Assembly: GCA_016710365.1 (NCBI GenBank)
Contig: JADJVW010000060.1
Location: forward strand, 7,471-71,470
DNA length: 64,000 nucleotides
DNA from: Candidatus Caldilinea saccharophila
GTDB taxonomy: Bacteria; Chloroflexota; Anaerolineae; Caldilineales; Caldilineaceae
Reading direction: 5' to 3'
In this document: positions 34,371 to 44,798 of the stretch, one piece after another
How the letters are laid out: every line of letters starts with the position of its first letter
Position numbering within the stretch: the stretch's first letter is position 1
Program-made: the position numbers and the translations under genes
Notes under the pieces: model-generated
What the model saw: the letters and a program-made list of their open reading frames with translations, nothing else
Told to the model about the DNA's origin: nothing
The model's database searches: none

Positions 34371-35431
34371 ATGTCGAAGCAAGTGCGTATCGCCGTCATT
34401 GGCGATCAATTTGTCGGAACCGAACTCTTTATCGATTGCCTGCGCCGCGATCTCGAATCCGTGACAGGCGCGGTGGCGGTCGATGCCATGCACGTGCCGT
34501 GGCCGGATACGCCGTTGCAACATAACGCCGAAATCAAGGAATTTGTCGGCGATCCCGCGGCAGTGGCGCGACTTGCTCACGACGCCGACGTGCTGCTCAC
34601 GCACGTCGCGCCGGTGACGCAGGCGGTGATCGACGCTGCGCCCAGACTGCGCATCATCGGTTGTTGCCGCGGCGGGCCGGTGAATATCAACGTGGCAGCC
34701 GCCACGCGCGCGGCATCCCGGTCGTCAACGCGCCTGCGCGCAACTCGCAGGCCGTGGTCGAGTTCACCATCGGGCTGATTCTGGCGGAGTGTCGCGGCAT
34801 CGCCCGCGCGCACGCTGCCTTGAGCCAGGGCGTCTGGCGCGGCGATCTCTATCGCTACGACCGCACCGGTCGCGAGCTGCGCGGCCAGACGATCGGGCTG
34901 GTCGGCTTTGGCGCGATTGCGCAGATGCTCGTGCCCTATCTGGCGCCCTTCGGTCTGCACATGCTGACTTACGATCCCTTTGTGGACGCGGCGCGCTGCG
35001 CGGCGCTGGGCGTGACGCAGGTCGAGCTGCCGGCGCTGCTGGCGCAGGCGGACATCGTCAGCCTGCACGCGCGCGTGACGCCGCAGACGACCGGCATGAT
35101 GGGCGCGGCCCAATTTGCGCAGATGAAAGCTGGCGCGTACTTTATCAACACCGCGCGTGGCCCGCTTGTGGACTACAACGCGCTCTATGAGGCGCTGCGC
35201 AGCGGTCATCTCGGCGGCGCGGGCATCGACTGCTTCCCGGAGGAGCCGCCGCCCGCGGGCTGGCCGTTGCTGAGTCTGCCTAATGTCACCGTCACGCCGC
35301 ACATCGCGGGCTCGTCGCAAAACTCGGCTGAGCGCGGCCCGGAACAGGTCGTGCGCGATGTCGCCAACTTTTTCGCCGGTCGCCCCTTTGAATTTTGCGC
35401 CAATGCCGCGGCATTGGCGGCGAGGAAATAA
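34371..35431 (+). CDS. D-isomer-specific 2-hydroxyacid dehydrogenase (frame broken)
   Basis: About 353-aa NAD(P)-dependent dehydrogenase of the PGDH/glyoxylate reductase family. N-terminal catalytic domain to about residue 115 ('RLRIIGCCRGGPVNINVAAA'). The frame changes between 34700 and 34725, then 'GIPVVNAPARNSQAVVEFTI' with the NAD loop 'TIGLVGFGAIAQMLVP', catalytic Arg in 'YFINTARGPLVDYNAL', Glu in 'DCFPEEPPPAGW', and His in 'VTPHIAGSSQNSAERGP'. Ends 6 bases before kinase 2. In sugar operons such enzymes can reduce keto acids or oxidise acidic sugar derivatives; the exact substrate is unknown. Confidence 0.88.
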
Positions 35432-35437
35432 ACTATT

Positions 35438-36962
35438 ATGCCGGCGGAATTGCTCGTAGGCATCGATGTAGGCACGACAGGTGCGAAGGCCATCATTTGT
35501 GATCGTCACGGTCAGGTTCTGGCGCAGGCCGGTGAAGAATATCCGACTGCATTTCCGCAGCCAGGCTGGGCCGAACAGGATCCGGACGCGTGGTGGCAAG
35601 CAACGCGCGTGCTGCGCAAAGTGTTGGCCGACGCCAACGTTGCGCCCCAGGCCGTGGCAGCCATTGGCGTGAGCTGTCAGGCGCCGTCGCTGGTCGCGGT
35701 CGATGCGCAGGGCGTCCCCGTGCATCCGGCGCTGATCTGGATGGATCGCCGTTCGGAGCCACAGTGCGATCACCTGCGCGCCACGCTCGACGAAGACATG
35801 GTAGCGCGCATCAACGGCGGGCGCATCGACCCCTATTTCCTGGCGCCCAAGCTGATGTGGCTGCGCGACCGCGCACCCGACGCCTATGATCGTTGTCATT
35901 ATGTCCTGCAAACAAACGGCTACATCGTGCACAAGCTAACCGGCGTCTTCAGCATGGACAGTTCGCACGCGCCGCTGACGTTGCTCTTCGACAACGACCG
36001 CCAGACCTGGTCGCCGGCGCTGCTCGACGCCATGCACGTCGACGCGGCGAAGCTGCCACCCATCACCCCCTGCGCTGACATCGTGGGGGCGGTTACGCGC
36101 GAAGCGGCCGCGGCGACGGGGCTGGCCGCGGGCACGCCCGTCATCGCCGGCATGACCGACGGCACCGCGGCCAGCATCGAGGTTGGCCTGGTGCGTCCCG
36201 GTGAGGCCGCAGAAATGACCGGGCAATCGACCGTGCTGCTGGTGTGCAGCGACACGCCTTATCAGGGCAAGGTGCTCTTTCCGCTGGGGCATCCAATGGC
36301 GGGACTGCATCTCGTCGTCGGCGCGATGGTGGCGACCGGCGGCGCGCTGCGCTGGTTCCGCGACCAACTGGGCGCCAGCGAAGTCGCCGAAGCGCAGCGA
36401 CTGGGCGTGGATCCCTTCGATCTGCTGAGCCAAAAAGCGGCGCAAAGCCAGCCTGGCGCCAATCGTGTGATCTTCCTGCCCTACATGTACGGCGAACGCT
36501 CCCCGATCTGGGATTCGGCCGCGCGGCGTCTTCTTTGGACTTTCCCTGGCGACGACGAAAGCCGATCTGGTGCGCGCCATCATGGAGGGCGCTGCGTTTG
36601 GGCTGCGGCACAATGTCGAAGCCGCGGCTGAAGCTGGGTTTACGCTCGCCACGCTGACTTGCGTCGGCGGCGGCGCGCGCAGCGCGCTGTGGAATCAGAT
36701 CAAAGCGGACGTGCTCAACCGGCCCGTGGCGCTGCCCGGCGCGGCCTTTGGCGCGCCGATGGGCGATGCCATTGTCGCCGCGGCAGGCGTGGGACTGTAT
36801 GCCTCGATCGAGGATGCGGTCACGCAGATGGTCAAGCCGGGGCCGACGTTCACGCCGCAGCCAGACAACGTGGCGCGCTACGAGAACTTCTATCGCGTCT
36901 ACCGCGCGCTCTATCCCGCGCTGCGCCAGCCATTCCACGACCTGGCCGAGGTGGGAGAATGA
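35438..36962 (+). CDS. FGGY-family carbohydrate kinase 2 (xylulokinase-like, frame broken)
   Basis: About 508 aa. Start 'LLVGIDVGTTGAKAIICDRH', FGGY signature 'YFLAPKLMWLRDRAPDAYD' with the usual Lys, catalytic Asp in 'PVIAGMTDGTAASIEVG', and C-terminal 'CVGGGARSALWNQIKADVLN'. The frame shifts near 36525 ('SPIWDSAAR' then 'GVFFGLSLATTKADLVRAIM'). Translationally coupled to the SDR by an ATGA overlap at 36959-36962. Likely phosphorylates a ketose or polyol. Confidence 0.9.
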
Positions 36963-37740
36963 GCGAGCAGATGAACGCACAGGTTGACGCAGCGCTCTTT
37001 GCCGGCAAGCGTGTGCTGGTGACGGGCGGGTCGCGCGGCATTGGCCGCGCCATCTGTCTGGCCTTTGCGCGGCATGGTGCGGCGGTGGCGTTTTGTTATC
37101 GCCGCGACCGCGCCGCGGCCGAAGAGGTGCAACGCATGGCCGCCACCGCCGGCGCCCATATCGACGCGTATCAGGCCGATGTCACGGACGAAGCGGCTGT
37201 GGCGGCGCTGGTGCAGCAGGTGCAAGGCGAGCAGGGTAACATCGATGTGCTCGTCAATAATGCCGGAGCGTTTCCGGCGACTCAGGTGATCGACATGACG
37301 CCGGACGAATGGGATCGCGTCGTGCGCGTCAATCTCTACGCCGTCTTTTACTGCTGTCAGGCAGTGTTGCCCGGCATGATCGCGACGGGCGGCGGCGCGA
37401 TCGTCAACGTGGCCTCGATTGCCGGGCAGCGCGGGTCGGCGCGGCACGCGCATTACGCCGCAGCCAAGGGCGGCGTGCTTGCCTTTACCCGCTCGTTGGC
37501 GCGCGAAGTGATCGAGCACAACATCCGCGTCAACGCGGTGTCGCCCGGTCGCATCGCTACGGAGCTGCTGGTAAACGAACAGACCGCGCACGAGGTTGAC
37601 CGGTGGATGGCCGACACCCCGCGCGTCGGCTGGGAACGCCGGAAGAGGTGGCGGCGGCGGTGCTCTTTCTGGCGTCGCCGGTCAGCGGTTATATCGTGGG
37701 CGAAACGATCGCGGTCAATGGCGGGCTGCTGATGACGTAG
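36959..37740 (+). CDS. Short-chain dehydrogenase/reductase of the sugar cluster (frame broken near end)
   Basis: About 260-aa SDR: 'VLVTGGSRGIGRAICLAFA', 'NNAGAFP', active-site Ser in 'IVNVASIAG', YxxxK in 'HYAAAKGGVLAFTRSLA', and 'VNAVSPGRIATELL'. The written frame loses homology after 'DTPRV'; a shift near 37625 gives 'RLGTPEEVAAAVLFLASPVS' and the normal C-terminus 'IAVNGGLLMT' with stop at 37738-37740. ATGA overlap with kinase 2 means coupled translation; a polyol/ketose oxidoreductase upstream of phosphorylation is a reasonable guess. Confidence 0.88.
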
Positions 37741-37774
37741 GCGGTCAGCAGATTTTGGGAGCGGAGTAAACAAA

Positions 37775-37881
37775 TTCAGCAGTTCACCATTTTGCCTCAC
37801 ACAAAGACGCAAAGACACAAAGTTGACGATGGCACTCTTTGGGTTCTTTGTGACTTTATGTGAGTTTCGTGAAGTACTAAA
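37775..37881. repeat. Word-iterated palindrome, CACAAAG family with TTCAC/GTGAA ends
   Basis: 'ttcagcagttcaccattttgcctcac' leads into 'acaaagacgcaaagacacaaag'; the right arm is 'ctttgggttctttgtgactttatgtgag' and ends 'ttcgtgaagtacta'. A sister copy with the same ends and centre is at 57314-57421. It occupies the 209-base gap between the SDR and kinase 3. Confidence 0.8.
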
Positions 37882-37949
37882 ATTTGGGGCGGCGATTAGA
37901 GGTTTCGAGCACGCATGGTGCGGATTGTGAGTAGCTAACGGATGAGAGG

Positions 37950-39475
37950 ATGATGAACCAGAAGCGGCAGCCTCCTTATATTCTGAGCATCGACGCGGGC
38001 ACGGAAGCAATCAAGGCCGGCCTTTTTGACTTACAGGGCAACCGTGTGGCGATCGGTGCGCGCAACTATCCGACATTTTTCCCGGCGTCCGGCTGGGCGG
38101 AGAAGACCCCGCTGACTGGTGGAGCGGGCTGGTGGGCGCGGTGCAGGATTGCCTGCACAACGCCCACGTCGCACCAGAGGAGATCGCCGGCCTCAGCGCC
38201 GACGCCACGACCTGCACGCTCATGCCGCTGGATGCTGCAGGGCAGGAGCTTGGCCGCGCCCTGTTGTGGATGGATGTACGCGCCGCGGCGCAGGCGCGGC
38301 GCATCTTTACCACCGGCGACCCCGCGTTGCGCTACTGTCTTGCCGGCGCCAATGCCGAATGGATGCCGCCCAAGCTGCTCTGGCTGAAGGAAAATGAGCC
38401 GGAGCGCTATGCCGCCACCGCTTTTCTGCTCGAATTCACCGACTGGATCGCGTGGCGGCTGACGGGTCGGCTGATGTTGAATCTGAATACGGTGACGCAG
38501 CGCTGGTTCTATCACACACCGAGCGGCGGGTGGCCGTTGGACTTTTTTGCCGCTATCGGGCTGGCCGGCCTTGCCGACAAGTTTCCTGCCGACATCCTGC
38601 CGCTGGGCGCAGTTGTGGGGGAGTTGAGCGCGGACGCGGCCCGTGCGCTGGGGTTGCGCCCTGGCATACCGGTGGCGGCTGGCGGCGGCGATGCCTTTGT
38701 CGGGCTGCTGGGGGTGATGGGTTCATCCAATGTGCTCTCTGCACTTGCCGCCGAGGAGATGCACTTCCCTGGCGTTTTCGGCAGCTTTCCAGACGCTATC
38801 ATTCCGGGATTGAACCTGGTGGAAGGTGGGCAAGCCTCCACCGGCTCGCTGCTGTCGTGGTTCAAGCGCAACTTTGGCGCGGACGCAGAAGCCGCGGCCA
38901 TCGCGCGCAATATCTCCGTCTATCGGCTGCTCGATGAGGAGGCGGCGCAGGTTCCTCCTGGCGCGGCCGGGCTGATCGTGCTCGATTATTTCCAGGGCAA
39001 CCGCACGCCGCACACCGACTCCGCGGCGCGCGGTGCGATCTGGGGGCTTTCACTCCAGAGCGGGCGCGCACAAATCTTCCGCGCCTTGATGGAAGGCATC
39101 GCCTACGGGATGGAGGACATCCTGCAAACCTTCCGCGGGCACGGCTTTGTGGTCGAACGCATCATCGCCAGCGGCGGGGCCACGCACAGCCCCCTCTTTA
39201 TGCAGATTTACGCCGATGTCGTCGGGCAGCCGTTGTCGATCACGCGCGAGCCGGAGGCGTCGCTGCTGGGGTCGGCCATTGTGGCCGCGGTGGGTGCGGG
39301 GCTCTATCCTGATCTGCAAACCGCGGCGCGGCAGATGGTCTCGATCGAGCGCGCGTATATCCCAGACGCTCACCGACACGACGAATACGCATTTTTCGTG
39401 CGACAATACCAGGATACGTATCAACAACTGCGCGAATTGATGCGCAGGATGAATGAAAGATCGTCCAAAAAATAA
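37950..39475 (+). CDS. FGGY-family carbohydrate kinase 3 (frame broken near start)
   Basis: About 508 aa. Start 'YILSIDAGTEAIKAGLFDLQ'; the frame shifts near 38105 after 'FPASGWAE' and resumes 'DPADWWSGLVGAVQD'. FGGY signature 'EWMPPKLLWLKENEPERYA', catalytic Asp in 'PVAAGGGDAFVGLLGVMG', and C-terminal 'IIASGGATHSPLFMQIYADV'. Not closely similar to kinases 1 and 2 in the aligned motifs, so the three likely act on different substrates or intermediates. Separated by 12 bases from the class II aldolase gene. Confidence 0.9.
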
Positions 39476-39487
39476 GGGAGAGACACT

Positions 39488-40144
39488 ATGTCCACCAAAG
39501 AAGGTATCGTCAAATATCAATGTGAGTACACCCCAGGGCCGGCGTTGCCTGTCGCGCAGATCAGCGAATTGAACGCATGGCGCAAGCTGATGGTCATCAG
39601 CGGCTTGATCGGGCAGGACGCCAACCGCTATGGCGGCTATGGGTTCGGCAATATCAGCCGCCGGCTCGACGACATCGATCTTGCCGACCGGCTGCATCCC
39701 TTTGTCATCACCGGCACCCAGACCGGCGACAAGGCCGACTTGAGCCCCAACGATTACGTGGTGGTGACCGCGTGCTATCCTGCCGAGAACCGGCTGGTGG
39801 CCGCAGGGCCGGTCGCGCCTTCCTCCGAGTCGCTGACGCATGGCGCGGTCTATGCGCTCGACAGCCACATTCTCTGGGTGGTGCACGCGCACTCGCCGGA
39901 AATCTGGCATAACGCCGCGGCGCTCGGTGTGCCGATGACCGCCGACGTGCCCTATGGAACGCCCGAAATGGCCGCAGAGGTGAGGCGTCTCTTTGTCGAA
40001 AGCGATCTGGCGCAGAAGCGCATTTTTGGCATGGCGGGACATGAGGATGGCGTCGTCACCTATGGCGCCACGGCCGAAGCAGCCGGTTTTGCAATGCTGA
40101 CCTATCTGGTGCGTGCTTTGCAGTTGCAAGAAAGGAAGAGCTGA
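39488..40144 (+). CDS. Class II aldolase/adducin-family protein (AraD/FucA-like)
   Basis: 218 aa. Family features: 'GYGFGNISRRLDD', phosphate-site-like 'FVITGTQTGDKADLSPNDYV', a Ser/Glu cluster in 'APSSESLTHGAVYALD' (the usual catalytic Glu region), and zinc ligands in 'WVVHAHSPEIWHNAAALGVP' and 'MAGHEDGVVTYG'. Members cleave or epimerise phosphorylated ketoses (fuculose-1-P, ribulose-5-P). GGGAGAG precedes the ATG. Encoded between kinase 3 and the AraM homologue, so a phosphoketose made by one of the kinases is the likely substrate. Confidence 0.88.
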   Translation: MSTKEGIVKYQCEYTPGPALPVAQISELNAWRKLMVISGLIGQDANRYGGYGFGNISRRLDDIDLADRLHPFVITGTQTGDKADLSPNDYVVVTACYPAENRLVAAGPVAPSSESLTHGAVYALDSHILWVVHAHSPEIWHNAAALGVPMTADVPYGTPEMAAEVRRLFVESDLAQKRIFGMAGHEDGVVTYGATAEAAGFAMLTYLVRALQLQERKS

Positions 40145-40146
40145 TT

Positions 40147-41393
40147 ATGGCTTATCGTCCACAGGCCGTCACGATCGACAACTGCGCCGTCGACCATCTT
40201 GTCGAATTCTGCCGCACCAACTATCTCACCAAGCTCTTCCTCGTGGCCGACAAAAACACCTTTGCCGCACAGGGAAAGGCGGCGCAGGAGGCGCTGCTGG
40301 CGGCCGGGTTCGACCTTAAAAGTACAGTTTTCACCGGCGAAGAAGTGATCGCGGACGCGGCGCATGTGCTCGACGTGCTGATTGCGGCGGGCAGCGATGT
40401 GCGCACCTATATCGCGGTCGGGTCGGGCACGCTGACCGACATCACGCGCTTTGCCAGCCACCGCACGCACAGCCAGTTTATCTCAATGCCGACCGCGCCC
40501 TCGGTGGATGGCTTCGCCTCGATCGGCGCGCCGCTGATCGTGCACGGCGTCAAAATTACCGTGATCTGCCAGGCGCCGCTCGCCCTCTTCGCCGACATCA
40601 ACACGCTCGCCAACGCGCCGCAAGCCATGATCGCGGCCGGCTTTGCCGACATGCTGGGCAAGCTCACTTCGATTGCGGACTGGCGCATCGGGCGACTGCT
40701 TTGGAACGAACCCTACGACGAGACGATTGCGCAGCGCACACTCGACGCGGTGCAGATCTGCGTCGACAACGCCGACGCCATCGGGCAAGGCGCCTGGCGG
40801 GCATCAGCCGGTTGCTGGATGCGCTGCTCGAATCGGGCTACTGCATGTTGGACTTTGGCAGCTCCCGGCCAGCCTCGGGCGCCGAGCATCATTATTCGCA
40901 CTACTGGGAGATGAAACTGTTGCGCGAAGGACGTCCGGCGATCCTGCACGGCGCCAAAGTCGGCGTCGCTACGGTGCTGGTGGCGGGCCTCTACGACCGT
41001 GTGCGTCAGCTTTCCCGCGCCCAGATTTCCGACCTGCTGGAAGCGACGACCTGGCCGACGCAGGATGAAGAAGCGGCGCGGATGCGCGCGGCCTACGGCG
41101 ATCTGGCCGATGACATCATCGCCGAGCACAAGGCGTTTCTCCATGTAAGCTCGACGCAGGTGGAGACGCTCAAGCACAAAATTCTGGATAACTGGGATGA
41201 GATTCAGGCGATTGCGGCGCAAGTGCCGCCGGCGCGCGCGGTCGCCGATTTGCTGCGGCGCGTGGGCGGGCCGACGACCGCGGCAGAATTAGGCTTCGAC
41301 GAGGAAGAGCGCGACCTTGCCATCGCCAACGGCCACTATCTGCGCGACCGCTTTACGGTGCGCAAGCTGGTGAAGGTGCTGGGGATTGAGTGA
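40147..41393 (+). CDS. AraM/EgsA-like sn-glycerol-1-phosphate dehydrogenase (frame broken)
   Basis: About 415-aa iron-containing-alcohol-dehydrogenase-fold enzyme of the AraM/G1P dehydrogenase type. NAD-site 'YIAVGSGTLTDITRFAS', conserved 'FISMPTAPSVDGFASIGAPL', metal-site 'AGFADMLGKLTSIADW' and later 'SGAEHHYSHYWE'. The frame changes at about 40795 ('GQGAW' then 'AGISRLLDALLESGYCML'). Begins 2 bases after the aldolase stop. AraM reduces dihydroxyacetone phosphate to glycerol-1-phosphate in Bacillus; here it could act on another small keto-phosphate. Confidence 0.88.
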
Positions 41394-41400
41394 GAGTAGA

Positions 41401-41495
41401 TGAGATTGGAGACTAGAGATTAGAGATTAAGAGATGGGGAGATTGAGCGACTTGCCTAAAGTCCCTACTCTTTAATCTCCAATCTCTAGTCTCAT
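41401..41495. repeat. Word-iterated palindrome, GAGATTGG family
   Basis: Left arm 'tgagattggagactagagattagagattaagaga', right arm 'tctttaatctccaatctctagtctca'. It starts about 8 bases after the AraM-like stop and fills the gap before the RpiB-like gene. Confidence 0.82.
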
Positions 41496-41517
41496 ACCGA
41501 ACTTAGGAGAAACACCC

Positions 41518-42000
<483 letters not shown>

Positions 42001-42080
42001 AACGCGGATGACGCGGATTTGACGGATTCTCACGGATTTTTATCCGCGTTGATCCGCTCAATCCGCGTCATCCGCGTTCT
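42001..42080. repeat. Word-iterated palindrome, CGCGGAT family
   Basis: Starts directly at the base after the RpiB-like stop. Left arm: aacgcggat, gacgcggat, ttgacggat, tctcacggat. Right arm: atccgcgtt, gatccgctc, aatccgcgtc, atccgcgttc. It reaches to within a few bases of the convergent membrane-protein stop. It could end transcripts from both sides, but lacks a T-run. Confidence 0.85.
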
Positions 42081-42087
42081 ATGACTT

Positions 42088-42819
42088 TTACTCCACCGGT
42101 GTGCCGATCGGTGAGCGGGACATGCCGCGCACCAGGCGTCGCGTGCGCCGCATGTTCATCAGCAGGTGGTAGCGGATCGGGCGCTGGAAGCGATAGGCAA
42201 GCCCGCCCAGCAGCAGGAACAGCACCCACTGCACCAGCACAAACGAAGCCGGCAGACTCGCCGTCGCGACCCCAATGCTGCCAACAACAATGCCAAGGCC
42301 ACGCCCCAGCAAGATCGCCGGCGCCAACTGGCGCAGCGGCGTCGTGCCCAACCCCGCGACGTAGATCACCAGGTCCGGCAAGGGAAAGAGAAAGATCACA
42401 AACCAGATGAGCGGCGAGCGCAGACGCAGCTTGCGCTCCCACCGGATCAGCTCGCTGCGCGCAAAGAAACGCTCCAACAAAGGGCGTCCCAATTTGCGCC
42501 CAATCAGGAGGGCGAGCGTTACGCCGACAGTCAAGCCCAGCAAGCTCAGCAGCAGCCCGGCGCCGAACCCAAAGAGATAGCCGCCCAACACCGACAGAAA
42601 ACTGCCAGGCAACGGGGCGATCAAAATCTGCGCGGCAAAGAAGGCGACGTAGGCGATCGGCGCCAGCGGGCCAAAGCCGACGATCCACGCGCGCACATCG
42701 CTCGCCGCGGCCAGCACATCGCTCATCGGCTCGTTCAGCCACCAGATGAGCACGCCGACCGCCGCCAGCAAGAGGATCAAGATACCGCTGTCACGCCATC
42801 GATTTCCAGGAGAAAACAT
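42088..42819 (-). CDS. VTT/DedA-domain membrane protein (TVP38/SNARE-associated)
   Basis: About 243-aa inner-membrane protein with an N-terminal helix (about 10-30), then the VTT domain: 'PIAYVAFFAAQILIAPLPGS', 'LGGYLFGFGAGLLLSLLG', 'GVTLALLIGRKLGRPLLERF', 'FLFPLPDLVIYVAGLGTTPL', and a basic C-terminus. DedA/VTT proteins are linked to lipid scrambling or membrane homeostasis. Start uncertain: ATG at 42819 is used; a TTG at 42915 is possible but adds non-membrane residues. Convergent with the sugar cluster. Confidence 0.85.
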   Translation of the reverse strand: MFSPGNRWRDSGILILLLAAVGVLIWWLNEPMSDVLAAASDVRAWIVGFGPLAPIAYVAFFAAQILIAPLPGSFLSVLGGYLFGFGAGLLLSLLGLTVGVTLALLIGRKLGRPLLERFFARSELIRWERKLRLRSPLIWFVIFLFPLPDLVIYVAGLGTTPLRQLAPAILLGRGLGIVVGSIGVATASLPASFVLVQWVLFLLLGGLAYRFQRPIRYHLLMNMRRTRRLVRGMSRSPIGTPVE

Positions 42820-42964
42820 GCAATTTTGGCCTATCCTGCCATGAAGGTTGCGTTTATGGGATCGTACATCCGGTCCGACGCAATGGTGACGATAAGCATA
42901 CTCGATCAGTTCCAATTTGTCACCATGAAATGCTTACAATCGCGTTACGCTTCTCATGAGGGAT

Positions 42965-43087
42965 TTATCCACAGATGCACAGATTTCACACATGAAAATC
43001 CTGGATGCGCGGCTCTGAAACTGACCTTCAACCAAGATCCTTCTCGCTATCTGTACATCTGTGTTATCCGTGGCATCTGTGGATAGC
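42965..43087. repeat. Word-iterated palindrome, CACAGAT family
   Basis: Left arm 'ttatccacagatgcacagatttcaca', right arm 'ctgtacatctgtgttatccgtggcatctgtggata', ending at the nucleoside hydrolase stop. Related copies: 18110-18305 and 63433-63540. Confidence 0.8.
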
Positions 43088-43090
43088 TTT

Positions 43091-43969
43091 TTAATGGGCA
43101 GTCACCTCGAAATACTCCTGGAAGAAACGATCGGCGTTGACGGTGGTCGCCACCTCGTGCGGGCCATTCTCCGCTTTGGCAAAGTAGGTCATCCCGGCCA
43201 AGTGAGCGCTGGCAAGCTCTACTTCCACCTGCCCGCGCTCGTAGGAGCAAACCTGTTCGTCGAAGATCGAAACCGCGGCGAGTGGGTCGTGAAAGGTCAC
43301 TTCCGGGCTTTTCTGGAACCACACTTCGGCCATGCCGAGCACAGGGCGCAGCAACGGGGCCTGGAAGCGACGGCGCACTTCGGCCGCGTCCATCCGCACC
43401 TGGAGCGTTACGTCCAGCCCGACCGAACGATGGATCGGCGGCGGCGCCTTGTAGACAATGGCCGTGGCGTGCGGGTCGTTGAGCGCGTTCCACTCATGGC
43501 GCATCCCTGCGGGAGCGCTGCCTGCGGAGAACGCGCCGATCATCATGTAGAGCGCTTTGAGCAAGTGTGGAATCTCCGGATCCAGTGAGAAGAGCAGCGC
43601 GATGTTGGTCATGGGGCCGATGGCCAGGAGCGTGACCTCGCCGGGATGGCTGCGGATCGTGTCGCGCAAGAAGCCGACAGCGTGACCTTCCGGGAAGTGC
43701 GTCTCATGCGGCCAGCGGTCGAGGGCAGTCGCCTGTGGCGCCAGCGGCTGGTGCGGCGGAATCAACAGTGGCAGCGGCGCGCCGGGAAAGATCGGGATGT
43801 CCTGCCCCGCGGCCTTGCAGATCGCGCTGGCCAGCATCGCGCGCTTCTCCGGCTCCCCACTCACCGTGGTGATGCCGAGCAGATCACACTCCGGCTTGGC
43901 CAGGAGATAGGCGAGGCAGATCGCATCGTCGATATCGCTGCCAATGTCGGTGTCGAGCAGTAGTTTCAT
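43091..43969 (-). CDS. Inosine-uridine-preferring nucleoside hydrolase
   Basis: 292 aa. The calcium-binding signature 'LLLDTDIGSDIDDAICLAYL' is at the N-terminus, with 'GITTVSGEPEKRAMLASAI', 'LLAIGPMTNIALLF', 'HEWNALNDPHATAIVY' and active-site 'TFHDPLAAVSIF'. Hydrolyses ribonucleosides to base and ribose in the cytoplasm. GGAGAAAGCACC precedes the ATG. Stands alone; it may salvage nucleosides or the ribose moiety. The 200 bases upstream hold no gene. Confidence 0.93.
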   Translation of the reverse strand: MKLLLDTDIGSDIDDAICLAYLLAKPECDLLGITTVSGEPEKRAMLASAICKAAGQDIPIFPGAPLPLLIPPHQPLAPQATALDRWPHETHFPEGHAVGFLRDTIRSHPGEVTLLAIGPMTNIALLFSLDPEIPHLLKALYMMIGAFSAGSAPAGMRHEWNALNDPHATAIVYKAPPPIHRSVGLDVTLQVRMDAAEVRRRFQAPLLRPVLGMAEVWFQKSPEVTFHDPLAAVSIFDEQVCSYERGQVEVELASAHLAGMTYFAKAENGPHEVATTVNADRFFQEYFEVTAH

Positions 43970-44181
43970 GGTGCTTTCTCCTGATCTGAGCGATCAATTC
44001 GTTTTGGGTCAAGCGGATCGCGTGTGGTTACGTGCCGGGGACGGGCTTGCGGTGCTTCGGTCGAGCAACGCCTCAGCCCGTCACCGGCCCGACCACATGA
44101 ATTCCGGTTGAGCCTTCGTTTTTAATAATCTGGCGACTTGCGACTACCGGTTTGCATCATTATACAGGGGAGGTGCGCAAT

Positions 44182-44775
44182 TTATCGAGCGAGCGGACGA
44201 ATGGGGCCATGGCCGGGATAAACGGTCGTGGCCCCACGTTCGCGCAGCAGGCGCCAGCTTGCTATCACCACGGCAGCGTCCTCGACGCTGATTGCCTCCG
44301 GCCCCGTGAGGTCGCCGATAAACGCTGCGCCGTTGTCGAGCAGCAGCGACACGCTGTCATCGGAGTGGCCGGGCGTGTACAGGATCTCGCCGTCGATGCC
44401 GATCCGCTTGAGCAGCGCGCGGCTTTCAGCACAGGAAATCACCACGTTGTCGTGCAACGCGATCTCGGTGAAACGCTCCTGCGGCTTGATCCAGCGCGAC
44501 ATCAGCGGGATGGCTCGCACCTGTACATCCAGCGCCAGCAGCGGCACACCGGCATCCTTGAATTCCTGGGCAAGCCCAGCGTGGTCGATGTGATAGTGCG
44601 TCGCCAGCGCGTAACGGATTTCATGCAGCGGGATGTCCATGCGCTTCAGATTCGCCTTCATCTCCCCCATCATGCCGGGCCAGCCCAGATCCACCAGCAG
44701 CCGCGACGCGCCCGCGCTGATCACCCAGTAGTTGGTCGAGCGATAGCCGACATTGACAATGGTAATTCCAGTCAT
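44182..44775 (-). CDS. Metallo-beta-lactamase-fold hydrolase
   Basis: 197 aa from ATG 44775 (AGGAG 8 bases upstream; a GTG three codons earlier is less well placed). Zinc motif 'THYHIDHAGLAQEF', then 'LYTPGHSDDSVSLLLD', metal Asp in 'AAFIGDLTG', and C-terminal His in 'TVYPGHGPIRPL'. Glyoxalase-II-like hydrolase of unknown substrate. Downstream of the EEP-family relic on the same strand, 23 bases away. Confidence 0.9.
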   Translation of the reverse strand: MTGITIVNVGYRSTNYWVISAGASRLLVDLGWPGMMGEMKANLKRMDIPLHEIRYALATHYHIDHAGLAQEFKDAGVPLLALDVQVRAIPLMSRWIKPQERFTEIALHDNVVISCAESRALLKRIGIDGEILYTPGHSDDSVSLLLDNGAAFIGDLTGPEAISVEDAAVVIASWRLLRERGATTVYPGHGPIRPLAR

Positions 44776-44798
44776 CGCCTCCACTCCTGTAGCCGCGC

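Noticed and set aside
42001..42080. CGCGGAT palindrome as a standard intrinsic terminator
   Set aside because: The stem is long and AT/GC mixed with no U-run after it; transcript-end function is possible but not of the classical kind.
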